From the NCBI GenBank assembly GCA_900546565.1, contig URDC01000021.1, forward strand, positions 1-30,258: a stretch of 30,258 nucleotides of DNA, written 5' to 3'. The stretch's first letter is position 1; each line of letters begins with the position of its first letter. The notes under the pieces are model-generated. The model was given only the letters and a program-made list of their open reading frames with translations, did not search any database and was not told where the DNA came from. A program made the position numbers and the translations under genes. Positions 1-7,190 of the stretch are shown one piece after another. The DNA comes from an uncultured Opitutales bacterium (GTDB taxonomy: Bacteria > Verrucomicrobiota > Verrucomicrobiia > Opitutales > Intestinicryptomonadaceae).

Positions 1-320
1 GCGGATTGCTACGCAATATCCGCTTTGCTTTAACAAATAGTCAAAGCGAAACAATTGGAGAGTTTGGGGGCGCGGCGGATAAATTTTGCGGATGCAAAAT
101 CCGCCGCCGGGGGTATTTTAAATGTTGGGCACGGGCGCGGATTGCTACGCAATATCCGCTTTGCTTTAACAAATAGTCAAAGCGAAACAATCGGAGAGTT
201 TGGAGGAGCGGCGGAGAAATTTTGCGGATGCAAAATCCGCCGTCGGGGGTAATTTAGATGTTGGGAAGAGGCGCGGATTGCTGCGCAATATCCGCTTTAC
301 TTTAACAAATAGTCAAAGCG
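1..320. repeat. 136-bp tandem repeat array (2.35 copies)
   Basis: Two consecutive copies, 1-136 and 137-272, differ at about ten positions by eye. A third copy starts at 273 and keeps only its first ~48 bases. Each full unit holds two potential hairpins: GCGGAT...ATCCGC near its start (1-23), and a larger one around 73-108 where GGCGGAT pairs with ATCCGCC across an AT-rich core. The period is not a multiple of three, so the reading frame shifts between copies and the short ORFs here are not credible genes. The array may begin before the window. The region 1-401 holds no protein gene that I can support. Confidence 0.9.
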
Positions 321-353
321 CATTGGCAAAGCCAATCGCGCCACTTTCGAAAC
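300..353 (-). repeat. 54-bp palindromic dispersed repeat core, left copy
   Basis: This segment overlaps the truncated third tandem unit. It contains the inverted repeat ATTGGC-AAA-GCCAAT (322-336). Its reverse complement matches the cores at 29982-30035 and 30051-30104 at about 49 of 54 positions by eye. It lies just upstream of pyrH, so a transcript entering pyrH would carry this hairpin. It resembles REP/ERIC-type intergenic palindromes in character; I do not recognise a named family. Confidence 0.85.
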
Positions 354-401
354 AAAAAAATATGTTGAAAAGAGGGGGGATTTTTTATTGAATGAGAGAC
401 G

Positions 402-1115
402 ATGAATTTAAAATACAAACGTATTGTTTTGAAACTGAGCGGCGAGGCTCTGAAAGACGTAAAAAAGGGCGATTGCCTTGATAGTTCCATTCTCGGGAAA
501 CTGGCGGCGGAACTCAAAGCGGTTCACGATAACGGCGTGGAAATCTGCGTGGTTGTCGGCGGCGGCAATATCTTCCGCGGGCTGAACGGCGCAAAGTCGG
601 GCGTCGACAGAACAACTGGCGACTATATGGGAATGCTCGCGACAGTCATCAACGGCCTTGCACTGATGAACGCACTGGAAAAAGAGGGCGTGCCCGTGCG
701 CGTCCAGACGGCAATCCCGATGGAAAAGGTCGCCGAGCCGTTCATCGTCCGCAGGGCTGTGCGGCACCTCGAAAAGGGACGCGTTGTGATTTTCGTCGCG
801 GGAACGGGAAACCCGTATTTTTCGACCGACACAACCGCGGCATTGCGCGCAAGCGAAGTCAACGCCGACTGCATTTTGAAGGCGACGAAAGTCGACGGCA
901 TTTACGACAAAGACCCCGTGAAGTTCGCCGATGCCGTGAAATACGATTCGCTCAGCTATATGGAGGCAATCGAAAAGCGTCTGGCGGTTATGGATTCGAC
1001 AGCGTTTTCGATGTGCATGGACAATAAAATTCCGATTATAGTTTTCGACATGTGCGGCGACGGCAACATCGAGAAGGCTGTCAAGGGCGAGAAAATCGGG
1101 ACGGTCGTTTCGTGA
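402..1115 (+). CDS. pyrH: UMP kinase
   Basis: Phosphorylates UMP to UDP in pyrimidine nucleotide synthesis, in the cytoplasm. The 237 residues match the usual ~240-residue length of the amino-acid-kinase-fold UMP kinase. Visible motifs are KLSGEAL (11-17, phosphate binding), GGGNIFRG (53-60), DRTTGDYMGML (69-79), GTGNPYFSTDTTAALRA (134-150) and KATKVDGIYDKDP (160-172). The ATG at 402 gives the canonical N-terminus; only a weak purine stretch (GAGAG) precedes it. frr follows after 46 bp, the common pyrH-frr pairing. The usual upstream partners rpsB and tsf are not visible; the repeat array lies there instead. Confidence 0.97.
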   Translation: MNLKYKRIVLKLSGEALKDVKKGDCLDSSILGKLAAELKAVHDNGVEICVVVGGGNIFRGLNGAKSGVDRTTGDYMGMLATVINGLALMNALEKEGVPVRVQTAIPMEKVAEPFIVRRAVRHLEKGRVVIFVAGTGNPYFSTDTTAALRASEVNADCILKATKVDGIYDKDPVKFADAVKYDSLSYMEAIEKRLAVMDSTAFSMCMDNKIPIIVFDMCGDGNIEKAVKGEKIGTVVS

Positions 1116-1161
1116 TTTTTATAAAAAAACAATTTAAATAAGTAAAAAGAAAGGTAAAAAA

Positions 1162-1722
1162 ATGGATATTCAAGCTGAATTGAAAAAGGCGGGCGAGGCA
1201 ATGAAAAAGGCCGTGGAATACGTCGGCAAGGAATTTGAAAGCGTAAATACGGGCAAGGCGAATCCCGGAATGGTCGAAAACGTAATGGTCGAGGCATACG
1301 GAACGTCGAGCCGCTTGCGCGACATCGCCGCGATTACCACGCCCGACAGCTCCACAATCCGCGTCCAGCCGTGGGACAAAAGCATTTTGAAGGACGTCGA
1401 AAAGGCGATTTTGGCGGCAAACATCGGCTTTACTCCTGTGATTATGGGCGAGGCGGTGCGCTGCCCGATTCCCGCGCTATCGCGCGAACGCCGCGAAGAA
1501 CTCGCAAAAATCTGCCACGAAATGTCTGAACAGGGCAGAGTCCGCGTGCGCAATATCCGCCGCGAATGCCTCGACGCCGCCAAAAAACAGCAGAAATCAG
1601 GCGCGGCTACCGAGGACGACCTCAAAAAATTCGAAAAGGAAATCCAGACCGTAACTGACAAGAGCATTGCCGAAATCAATTCGATGCTTGAAGCAAAAGA
1701 GTCGGATTTGAAAAAAATCTAA
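1162..1722 (+). CDS. frr: Ribosome recycling factor
   Basis: Works with EF-G to split post-termination ribosomes. The 186 residues equal the family's standard length. Family landmarks are TGKANPGMVENVMVEAYG (30-47, the conserved G-x-A-x-P and V-x-x-YG stretch), VQPWDKS (68-74), PALSRERREELAK (104-116) and RVRVRNIRRE (126-135), followed by the long C-terminal helix of the three-helix bundle. A good ribosome-binding site, AAGAAAGG, sits at 1147-1154. proB starts one base after the stop codon, so the two are probably cotranscribed. Confidence 0.97.
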   Translation: MDIQAELKKAGEAMKKAVEYVGKEFESVNTGKANPGMVENVMVEAYGTSSRLRDIAAITTPDSSTIRVQPWDKSILKDVEKAILAANIGFTPVIMGEAVRCPIPALSRERREELAKICHEMSEQGRVRVRNIRRECLDAAKKQQKSGAATEDDLKKFEKEIQTVTDKSIAEINSMLEAKESDLKKI

Positions 1723-1723
1723 T

Positions 1724-2812
1724 ATGGAAAAATCCGCAGTCAAACGCATTGTCGTAAAGCTCGGCACGGGCGTGCTCACAAGCGGCGTCGGGTGTTTGGA
1801 GCTTGAAAAAATGCGCGCGCTTTGTGGCCAGATTGCCGCCGCAAAAAAATGCGGGACGCAAGTCGTAGTGGTCAGTTCGGGCGCGGTCGGGCTTGGTATG
1901 GGCAAGCTCGGGCTGAAATCGCGCCCGAAGGACATTCGCAAAGTGCAGATGTGTTCGGCGGTTGGGCAGGGCGTGCTTATCAGGACGTGGGAACAGCTGT
2001 TCGAATCGTTCGGGATAACAGTTGCGCAAATTCTGCTAACGCGCGACGATTTCGATTCCTTCACGCGCCACAGGTCGATTCGCGAACTGCTCGACGTCCT
2101 GCTTAAAACGGGCGTCGTGCCGATTATAAACGAAAACGACTGCATTAGCGCGGCGGAGACAAACATCAAATTCGGCGACAACGACGTTTTGAGCGCGCTT
2201 GTAGCGACGCTCTCGAAGGCGGACGCGCTTATGATTTTGTCGACGGCTTCGGGGCTTGTCGATATGCGCGGCACGGGCGAAATCGTCAAAAACGTCGCGC
2301 GCATAACGCCGGAAATCCGCTCAATGGCGGGCGGGACGTCGAGCGCGACGGCGGTCGGCGGAATGATAACGAAAATCAAGGCGGCGGAAATCGCAACAAA
2401 GTCGGGTTGCGATGTCTTCATCGCACGCGGCGACGCGCCCGACGTTATAACCGACATTCTCGCCGGCAAAAACCCGGGGACGAAATTTGCGGCGTCGAAA
2501 AACGCGGTAAGCTCGCGCAAACGCTGGCTTTCGTATTTCGGCAGGACTATCGCGAAAATCGCGGTTGATTCGGGCGCGGCAAAGGCGTTGCGCTGCTCGG
2601 GGGGCTCTCTGTTGCCGGCTGGCGTCCGCGCGGTTTCGGGCGATTTTGCGAAGGGCGAAATGGTCGAGATTGTCGACGAATCGAACGGCGAGATCGTGGC
2701 GCGCGGCTTGGCGGAAGTGGACGCCGCCGCGCTCGCGCAGATGCGCAAACACGAGGGCAAATGCACGCACAAATATGTTGTCGTCCATCGCGACAATATG
2801 GCGTTGGTCTGA
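1724..2812 (+). CDS. proB: Glutamate 5-kinase with C-terminal PUA domain
   Basis: Catalyses ATP-dependent phosphorylation of glutamate, the first step of proline synthesis. The 362 residues fit the two-domain form. The kinase domain shows KLGTGVLTS (12-20), SSGAVGLG (51-58), NENDC (136-140), FGDNDVLSALVA (150-161) and GGMITKI (212-218). Residues ~273-360 form the PUA domain, beginning around GRTIAKIAVDSGAAKAL and ending near KYVVVHRDNMALV. The ATG lies one base after the frr stop with no clear ribosome-binding site, which suggests translational coupling. No proA is present in the window, so the rest of the pathway is encoded elsewhere. Confidence 0.96.
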   Translation: MEKSAVKRIVVKLGTGVLTSGVGCLELEKMRALCGQIAAAKKCGTQVVVVSSGAVGLGMGKLGLKSRPKDIRKVQMCSAVGQGVLIRTWEQLFESFGITVAQILLTRDDFDSFTRHRSIRELLDVLLKTGVVPIINENDCISAAETNIKFGDNDVLSALVATLSKADALMILSTASGLVDMRGTGEIVKNVARITPEIRSMAGGTSSATAVGGMITKIKAAEIATKSGCDVFIARGDAPDVITDILAGKNPGTKFAASKNAVSSRKRWLSYFGRTIAKIAVDSGAAKALRCSGGSLLPAGVRAVSGDFAKGEMVEIVDESNGEIVARGLAEVDAAALAQMRKHEGKCTHKYVVVHRDNMALV

Positions 2813-2842
2813 TTCTCGGGCGCATAAGGCAGGTTGGAATTT

Positions 2843-3487
2843 ATGGAGTTTCATAAAAAAATCAGGCTCGAAAACGATGTCAGGGCGATGTTGATCCCCT
2901 CTGGATTGGATGTCGTTTTGGCGGCAGGCAACGAGGTCGAAATCACACACCGTCTCGGCGGCGTTTTGACCGTCGCGGGCGTGTTCGGTATGGCGCGGGT
3001 AGCTCCCGCCGATACCTCGCTTGTCGACGCCGATTTTGCGGCGGAACTTTCGGAGGGGCGCATTTGCGGTTCGCAAAGCGCGGCGGTCGGCGGGGCGTCG
3101 CGTGGCGCACACGGCGCGGGTGACGTTTCGAATACTCCTGCGGAAGTCGAGCGCGGCTCGGCTTCGGCGGTCGGCGGTTCCGGGACGGTCGATATCGAGG
3201 ATTTATGGGCTGCGGCTCGGACGGTGTTCGACCCAGAAATACCCGTCAATATTGTCGATTTGGGGCTTGTTTACAGACTCGAAATCGTAGACGGCGGGAA
3301 TGTGGAGGTAGACATGACGCTTACGGCTCCCGGGTGTTCGATGGGGCCGATGATCGCCGACGATTTGCGCGTGCGTTTGGAGTCTGTAAGCGGCGTGCGT
3401 CAGGCCACGGTGAATATCGTGTGGGATCCTCCGTGGAATCAGGATATGATGTCGCAGGAGGCTCGAATGATATTGGGGCTTGCCTGA
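2843..3487 (+). CDS. sufT: SufT-like iron-sulfur cluster assembly protein (DUF59/MIP18)
   Basis: Probable accessory factor for Fe-S cluster assembly or delivery. The N-terminal part has the pattern typical of the long SufT form: MLIPSGLDVVLAAGNEVEIT (16-35), then a beta-rich LGGVLTV. The C-terminal DUF59 domain spans ~117-214, with DPEIPVNIVDLGLVY (130-144), TLTAPGCSMG (159-168, conserved Cys165) and VWDPPWNQDMMS (193-204). Between them lies a Gly/Ser/Ala-rich linker (~70-115). I chose the ATG at 2843 because AAGGCAGG (2826-2833) lies at a good distance; an in-frame TTG at 2834 abuts that site. No sufBCDS genes are nearby. The gene sits 30 bp after proB. Confidence 0.88.
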   Translation: MEFHKKIRLENDVRAMLIPSGLDVVLAAGNEVEITHRLGGVLTVAGVFGMARVAPADTSLVDADFAAELSEGRICGSQSAAVGGASRGAHGAGDVSNTPAEVERGSASAVGGSGTVDIEDLWAAARTVFDPEIPVNIVDLGLVYRLEIVDGGNVEVDMTLTAPGCSMGPMIADDLRVRLESVSGVRQATVNIVWDPPWNQDMMSQEARMILGLA

Positions 3488-3529
3488 TTGGCATTTTGCA
3501 ATTGTATCTATTAAAAAAAGGTGGCAACT

Positions 3530-4405
3530 ATGAAGAAATCTGGAATTATATCTGCGGCTATTATGCTCTTTGCAGCAGGTTCGCTCTGTGCCCGAGCCCT
3601 TACTTTGGGCGGCAGCGATATTCTGCGCTCCGTCGTCGAAGACGGCGTTGCACAGTCGGCAAAACGCGCGGGGCTTGAAGTGAAATTCGACATGCGCGGG
3701 ACGTATCTTGCAATGCCTGCGCTCGAAAAAGACCAGTGCGACGCCGCGGTAATTGCGTTGCCGCGCGGGAAGTCGTTGCCCGAGGGCTATGTCGGCATTC
3801 CGTTCGCATACCAAATCGCGGTCGTGGCGGTCAATGCGGTCAACCCAATCGAGGAAATTACGACAAAGCAGCTCTTCGACATATACTCCGCAAACGCTTC
3901 GCCGCGGGTCGAAATGTGGTCGCAGCTGGACGTTCCCGACGCGAGTTTGCGCAATATCGTTGCCATAACAACATCGTTTTCGGACAATTTGGTTGTGGAG
4001 CTTTTCAAGACCGAGGCGTTGTCTTCGTCGAATTTGGGCGATTGGGTCAATATGGTTCAGAAAAAGTCCGACATCCCCAACATCGTGCAGACAAACAATT
4101 CGGTAGTGGCGGTGATGGGTCGGGCGTCTTCGTCGAAATTGATGAAGATTTTGCCAGTTTCGAGAACATCTGCGGGACGTGAGTATGCGTTCAAACCCGA
4201 CATAGAAAACATTTTCAACGGCGACTATCCGCTCACTTTGCCATTTTACGTGGTCTTTAAAAAGTCGAACGTCAAAAACGCCAAGGCATTGGTGCGCATT
4301 TTGCTCGACGACGATATGGCAAAACGCCTTGAAAAAGCTGATTTTTACGCAGCTCCTAAAAATTCCAGAAAAAATTCGATTTTTGAGCTTGACATAAGCA
4401 GGTAA
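3530..4405 (+). CDS. Secreted PstS-like solute-binding protein (orphan)
   Basis: A 291-residue exported protein. MKK followed by a hydrophobic stretch and ARA (21-23) reads as a signal peptidase I site, so the mature protein is periplasmic. The body resembles phosphate-type binding proteins (PBP-like superfamily), notably NPIEEITTKQLFDIYSA followed by a W-x-Q-L segment, then a conserved second lobe. The ligand cannot be read from the sequence. The ATG at 3530 follows AAAAAAAGGTGG at good spacing and gives a proper signal peptide; the in-frame GTG at 3521 overlaps the ribosome-binding site. There is no permease, ATPase or PhoU next door, so any transporter it serves lies elsewhere. Confidence 0.75.
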   Translation: MKKSGIISAAIMLFAAGSLCARALTLGGSDILRSVVEDGVAQSAKRAGLEVKFDMRGTYLAMPALEKDQCDAAVIALPRGKSLPEGYVGIPFAYQIAVVAVNAVNPIEEITTKQLFDIYSANASPRVEMWSQLDVPDASLRNIVAITTSFSDNLVVELFKTEALSSSNLGDWVNMVQKKSDIPNIVQTNNSVVAVMGRASSSKLMKILPVSRTSAGREYAFKPDIENIFNGDYPLTLPFYVVFKKSNVKNAKALVRILLDDDMAKRLEKADFYAAPKNSRKNSIFELDISR

Positions 4406-4442
4406 TCTGGACACCATAGACGACATAATAATTTAATTTATC

Positions 4443-4518
4443 GCGGGCGTAGCTCAATTGGCAGAGCGTGACCTTGCCAAGGTCGAGGTTGTCGGTTCGA
4501 ACCCGATCGCCCGCTCCA
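4443..4518 (+). tRNA. tRNA-Gly (anticodon GCC)
   Basis: A complete cloverleaf of 76 nt with encoded CCA. The acceptor arms GCGGGCG (4443-4449) and CGCCCGC (4508-4514) pair fully. The D-arm is 4452-4467. The anticodon stem 4469-4473/4481-4485 has one G-U pair and encloses the loop TTGCCAA with anticodon GCC at 4476-4478. GGTTCGAAC marks the T-loop. The discriminator base is T4515 and CCA occupies 4516-4518. A strong terminator follows directly. Confidence 0.97.
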
Positions 4519-4525
4519 AATGAAA

Positions 4526-4557
4526 GAAGAGGCGTTTTTGAACGCCTCTTCTTTTTT
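4526..4557 (+). terminator. Rho-independent terminator after tRNA-Gly
   Basis: The arms GAAGAGGCGTT (4526-4536) and AACGCCTCTTC (4541-4551) are perfectly complementary. They close a 4-nt loop and are followed by a run of T (4552-4557). The hairpin lies 8 bases after the tRNA CCA end. Confidence 0.93.
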
Positions 4558-4714
4558 GTGTCTATGCGGCTTCGCGCTTTGTCTTAGCTTGGTGCGCTCC
4601 GCGAGCCTTTTTTCGGGCTTTATGTCGAGAGTGCGCATTGCGCGCCGGCGGTTGTTGCGCGTGGCGGCGTAGTCGCGAATCCGAATCGGCACCCGCACGT
4701 CAAGGCGGCGGTGT

Positions 4715-5203
4715 TTATCCCGCGCACCCGGGAGCAGTCGTGAGGTCGCCGAAACTCAGGCGGACAGCCTTTTGCAGGTCGGCGGGCGAAAGTTCGAGTT
4801 GCAAGCCTATTCTGCCGCCGCTAAAAATAATTTCGGAATGATTCAGAGCCGTCGAATCGACGGCGGTCGGGAAAAGTTTTTTCATTCCTATCGGCGAGCA
4901 GCCGCCGTGGACATACCCCGTTAGCGGCAGCAAATCCTTTTGTCTGAGCATTTCCACAGACTTCTCGCCCACAAGCTTTGCCGCCTTTTTCAGGTCGAGC
5001 TCCGCTGCGACGGGTATTATAAAAACATAGTGTTTCCCGCTCTTGCCGGTCGAAACAAGCGTTTTGAAAACCCTGTCGGGGTTCTGCCCGAGCATTGCGG
5101 CAACCTCGACGCCGCTTGCCGCGCGTGAAGAGTCATACGTGTGGATTTTGTGCGCAAGTTTGAGCTTTTCGACTATCCGAATTGCGTTTGTCTTTTCCTG
5201 CAT
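4715..5203 (-). CDS. ybaK: YbaK/EbsC-family Cys-tRNA deacylase
   Basis: Predicted trans-editing enzyme that hydrolyses mischarged aminoacyl-tRNA, typically Cys-tRNA(Pro). From the ATG at 5203 it is 162 residues, the normal size of this single-domain family. Visible family features are RIVEKLKLAHKIHTYD near the N-terminus, VFKTLV, the HYVFIIPVAAELDLKKAAK strand-helix, and GGCSPIGMKKLFPTAVD, which matches the conserved G-x-S-P-(I/L)-G-x-K-K motif. A longer reading back to 5383 adds 60 residues without family resemblance and was not used. It is transcribed divergently from recN. The ribosome-binding site is weak. Confidence 0.9.
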   Translation of the reverse strand: MQEKTNAIRIVEKLKLAHKIHTYDSSRAASGVEVAAMLGQNPDRVFKTLVSTGKSGKHYVFIIPVAAELDLKKAAKLVGEKSVEMLRQKDLLPLTGYVHGGCSPIGMKKLFPTAVDSTALNHSEIIFSGGRIGLQLELSPADLQKAVRLSFGDLTTAPGCAG

Positions 5204-5430
5204 ACGGGCAAGAATTTCCCAGAGCCTGAAAATGTCAAGAAAGAGTTTCGCGCTTTTTTGCACGATTATTTTTTCGGTGCAGTTTGCTGACGTGCGACAC
5301 GCCGTATGTTCGGCGCAACGTATTCGGCTGTTTAACAGCGGACGTTCGGGCGGGAAAATCGCCGCGGCGAGTGTCGGCGGCACGGCGGTCGGTTAAGGGT
5401 GTTCGGCGGATTTTTTTTCGGAAAAACCGC

Positions 5431-5459
5431 TTGCAAGGATGGGCCGTTGTTGTTGTAAT
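5431..5459 (+). promoter_or_regulatory. Putative sigma70-type promoter for recN
   Basis: TTGCAA (5431-5436), a 17-bp spacer and TGTAAT (5454-5459) resemble a housekeeping -35/-10 pair. Predicted transcription would start around 5466, giving a very short leader with TAGG (5467-5470) ahead of the recN ATG at 5478. The same -35 hexamer occurs in the putative histone-gene promoter at 17569. I saw no clear LexA-type operator here. Confidence 0.45.
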
Positions 5460-5477
5460 CCGACGATAGGATTTTCA

Positions 5478-7139
5478 ATGCTTGAATTTGTAAAAATCGA
5501 CAATTTGGCTCTGATGGACAGGGAGTGCGTCGAGTTCTCGGAGGGCTTTACGGTCTTCACGGGCGAGACGGGTGCGGGCAAGAGCGTCCTGCTCGGCGCG
5601 CTTGCGCTGCTGGCCGGAAACCGCGCGGGGCGCGAAGTTGTGGGCGCGCGCGGAGACTCCTGCACGGTTCAGGGACAGATTTCGTTCGCCGACACGTCGG
5701 AAGTCGACGCGTTTTTGGCGGAACATTCACTACCCCTGTGCGAGGACGGCGCGCTCGTGCTGTCGCGTTCGATTTTCAAAACGAAGTCCGCGCGGGCGGC
5801 GGTCAACGGCACGGCGACAACGCTTTCGGTTTTGGCAAAACTCGGGCAAATGTGGGTCGACTTTCACGGCGCGAACGAGCCCCAAAAACTTTTTTCCGAA
5901 AAGAACCAGCTTTCAATGCTCGATTCGTTCGCGCACAACGACGAACTCACCTCGGCATATTTGCGGGTTTTTGCGCAATACAAAAAACTGCGCGGCGAAA
6001 TCGAAACCCTCAGAAATTCGAAAAAACTTTCGCCCGACGAACTCGAATTTTTGCGCAAACGCATATCCGAAATCGAAAAACTAAACCCCACGGAAGAGTC
6101 GATTGCCGAACTTGAAACCCTTTCCAAAACCGCCGAAATGGCGGGCGAAATCGTCGAAAAGGCGTCCGAAATTTCCGCATTGCTGCTTTCCGAAGACGGC
6201 GCGGCGGGCTCGATTGCTTCGGCAAACCGATTGGCGCAGCATCTTGCGAGGGCGGGCGAAAACGCCGACGCGCTGCGTGTGCGCCTCGAACAGGCGAGTG
6301 TCGAAGTTGCCGACATAGCGCAGGAATACGAACGTTTGGCGCGCGGCTGTAATATGTCGGCTGCGGCGATAGAAAACGTGCGCTCGCGGATGTCGACATG
6401 GCTTTCGCTGCGGCGCAAATACGGTGCGACTGTCGCGGACGTGCTGGCGGCGAAAGACGAAATGAAGCGCAGAATCGAAACGCAGTCCGACATCGGCGCG
6501 ACTTTGGACAGGCTCGAATTCGAGTCCGAAAAAATTCTGCGCAGCCTCGCGCCCCTTGCCGAAAGTGTTTTGAAGTCGCGCAGGGCTGCGGCGCAAAAAC
6601 TCGCCGCGGGCGTTCTCGAAACGTTGGTGCGCCTCGGATTTAAAAAACCGCGCTTCGAAGTCGAAATAACGCCTTCGGACGAGCCGTCGGGCGACTGTCA
6701 AAGCTCGTGTTCGTTCAAGTTTTCGGCGAATGCGGGACACGCCGTTGCCGAGCTTGCGAAAATCGCTTCGAGCGGGGAAATGGCGCGCGTGATGTTGGCG
6801 ATAAAAACGGTGCTTGCCGAGCAGGACAAAACGCCCGTGCTCGTCTTCGATGAAGTCGACGCAAACGTCGGCGGGGAAATCGGCGCGGAAGTCGGAGCGC
6901 AGCTCGCGCGGCTTTCGGCGGGGCGTCAGGTCTTCTGCGTCACCCACCTGCCGCAGGTTGCCGCCCGCGGCGACAACCATTTCGTCGTCTCGAAAGCGCA
7001 GACCGAAAATTCAACGTCTGTTTCGATTTCGCATTTGGGGGCAAAGTCCGCCGAACGCGTCGCGGAACTTTCGCGAATGCTCGGCGACAGACACGACAAA
7101 ACCGCAATCGAAATGGCGCGGAAACTTTTGGGCGCGTAG
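5478..7139 (+). CDS. recN: DNA repair protein RecN
   Basis: SMC-like ATPase that acts in double-strand break repair by recombination. The 553 residues match the family. The N-terminus has the Walker A motif GETGAGKS (29-36). The middle (~150-400) is rich in Glu, Lys and Ala heptad-like sequence, consistent with the coiled coils. The C-terminal half has the ABC signature region SSGEMARVMLAIKTVL and Walker B VLVFDEVDANVGGEIG (Asp458-Glu459), then VTHLPQVAA. I chose the ATG at 5478 because it gives MLEFVKIDNLALMD, the standard RecN beginning, and follows TAGG. The ftsK start lies about 50 bp downstream. Confidence 0.96.
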   Translation: MLEFVKIDNLALMDRECVEFSEGFTVFTGETGAGKSVLLGALALLAGNRAGREVVGARGDSCTVQGQISFADTSEVDAFLAEHSLPLCEDGALVLSRSIFKTKSARAAVNGTATTLSVLAKLGQMWVDFHGANEPQKLFSEKNQLSMLDSFAHNDELTSAYLRVFAQYKKLRGEIETLRNSKKLSPDELEFLRKRISEIEKLNPTEESIAELETLSKTAEMAGEIVEKASEISALLLSEDGAAGSIASANRLAQHLARAGENADALRVRLEQASVEVADIAQEYERLARGCNMSAAAIENVRSRMSTWLSLRRKYGATVADVLAAKDEMKRRIETQSDIGATLDRLEFESEKILRSLAPLAESVLKSRRAAAQKLAAGVLETLVRLGFKKPRFEVEITPSDEPSGDCQSSCSFKFSANAGHAVAELAKIASSGEMARVMLAIKTVLAEQDKTPVLVFDEVDANVGGEIGAEVGAQLARLSAGRQVFCVTHLPQVAARGDNHFVVSKAQTENSTSVSISHLGAKSAERVAELSRMLGDRHDKTAIEMARKLLGA

Positions 7140-7190
7140 TGGCGGACGATTTTTTACATCGAATTTTATTTGAACGAATTTTTATTGAAA

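Noticed and set aside
1..391. Short ORFs and a possible CRISPR-like pattern in the left repeats
   Set aside because: The copies are contiguous with no unique spacers and a 136-bp period; the frame shifts between units, and the translations only mirror the repeat.
1597..2796. 399-codon minus-strand ORF opposite frr and proB
   Set aside because: It is the antisense shadow of two clearly recognised genes; GC-rich codon use leaves the opposite frame open.
3203..4426. 407-codon minus-strand ORF opposite sufT and the binding protein
   Set aside because: Cys/His/Arg-rich antisense translation of genes with clear families on the plus strand.
4389..4429. TTGACA before tRNA-Gly as a promoter
   Set aside because: The -35 match is perfect, but no acceptable -10 lies 16-18 bp downstream; the nearest TATAAT-like word is about 29 bp away.
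4438..4698. Minus-strand ORF of 86 codons starting with GTG, Arg-rich
   Set aside because: Its last third is the antisense translation of the tRNA-Gly gene and its terminator; this is a well-known artefact. The Arg-rich first part has no family resemblance and no ribosome-binding site.
5204..5383. Extended N-terminus for ybaK
   Set aside because: The extra 60 residues do not resemble the family, and the internal ATG at 5203 gives the standard length.
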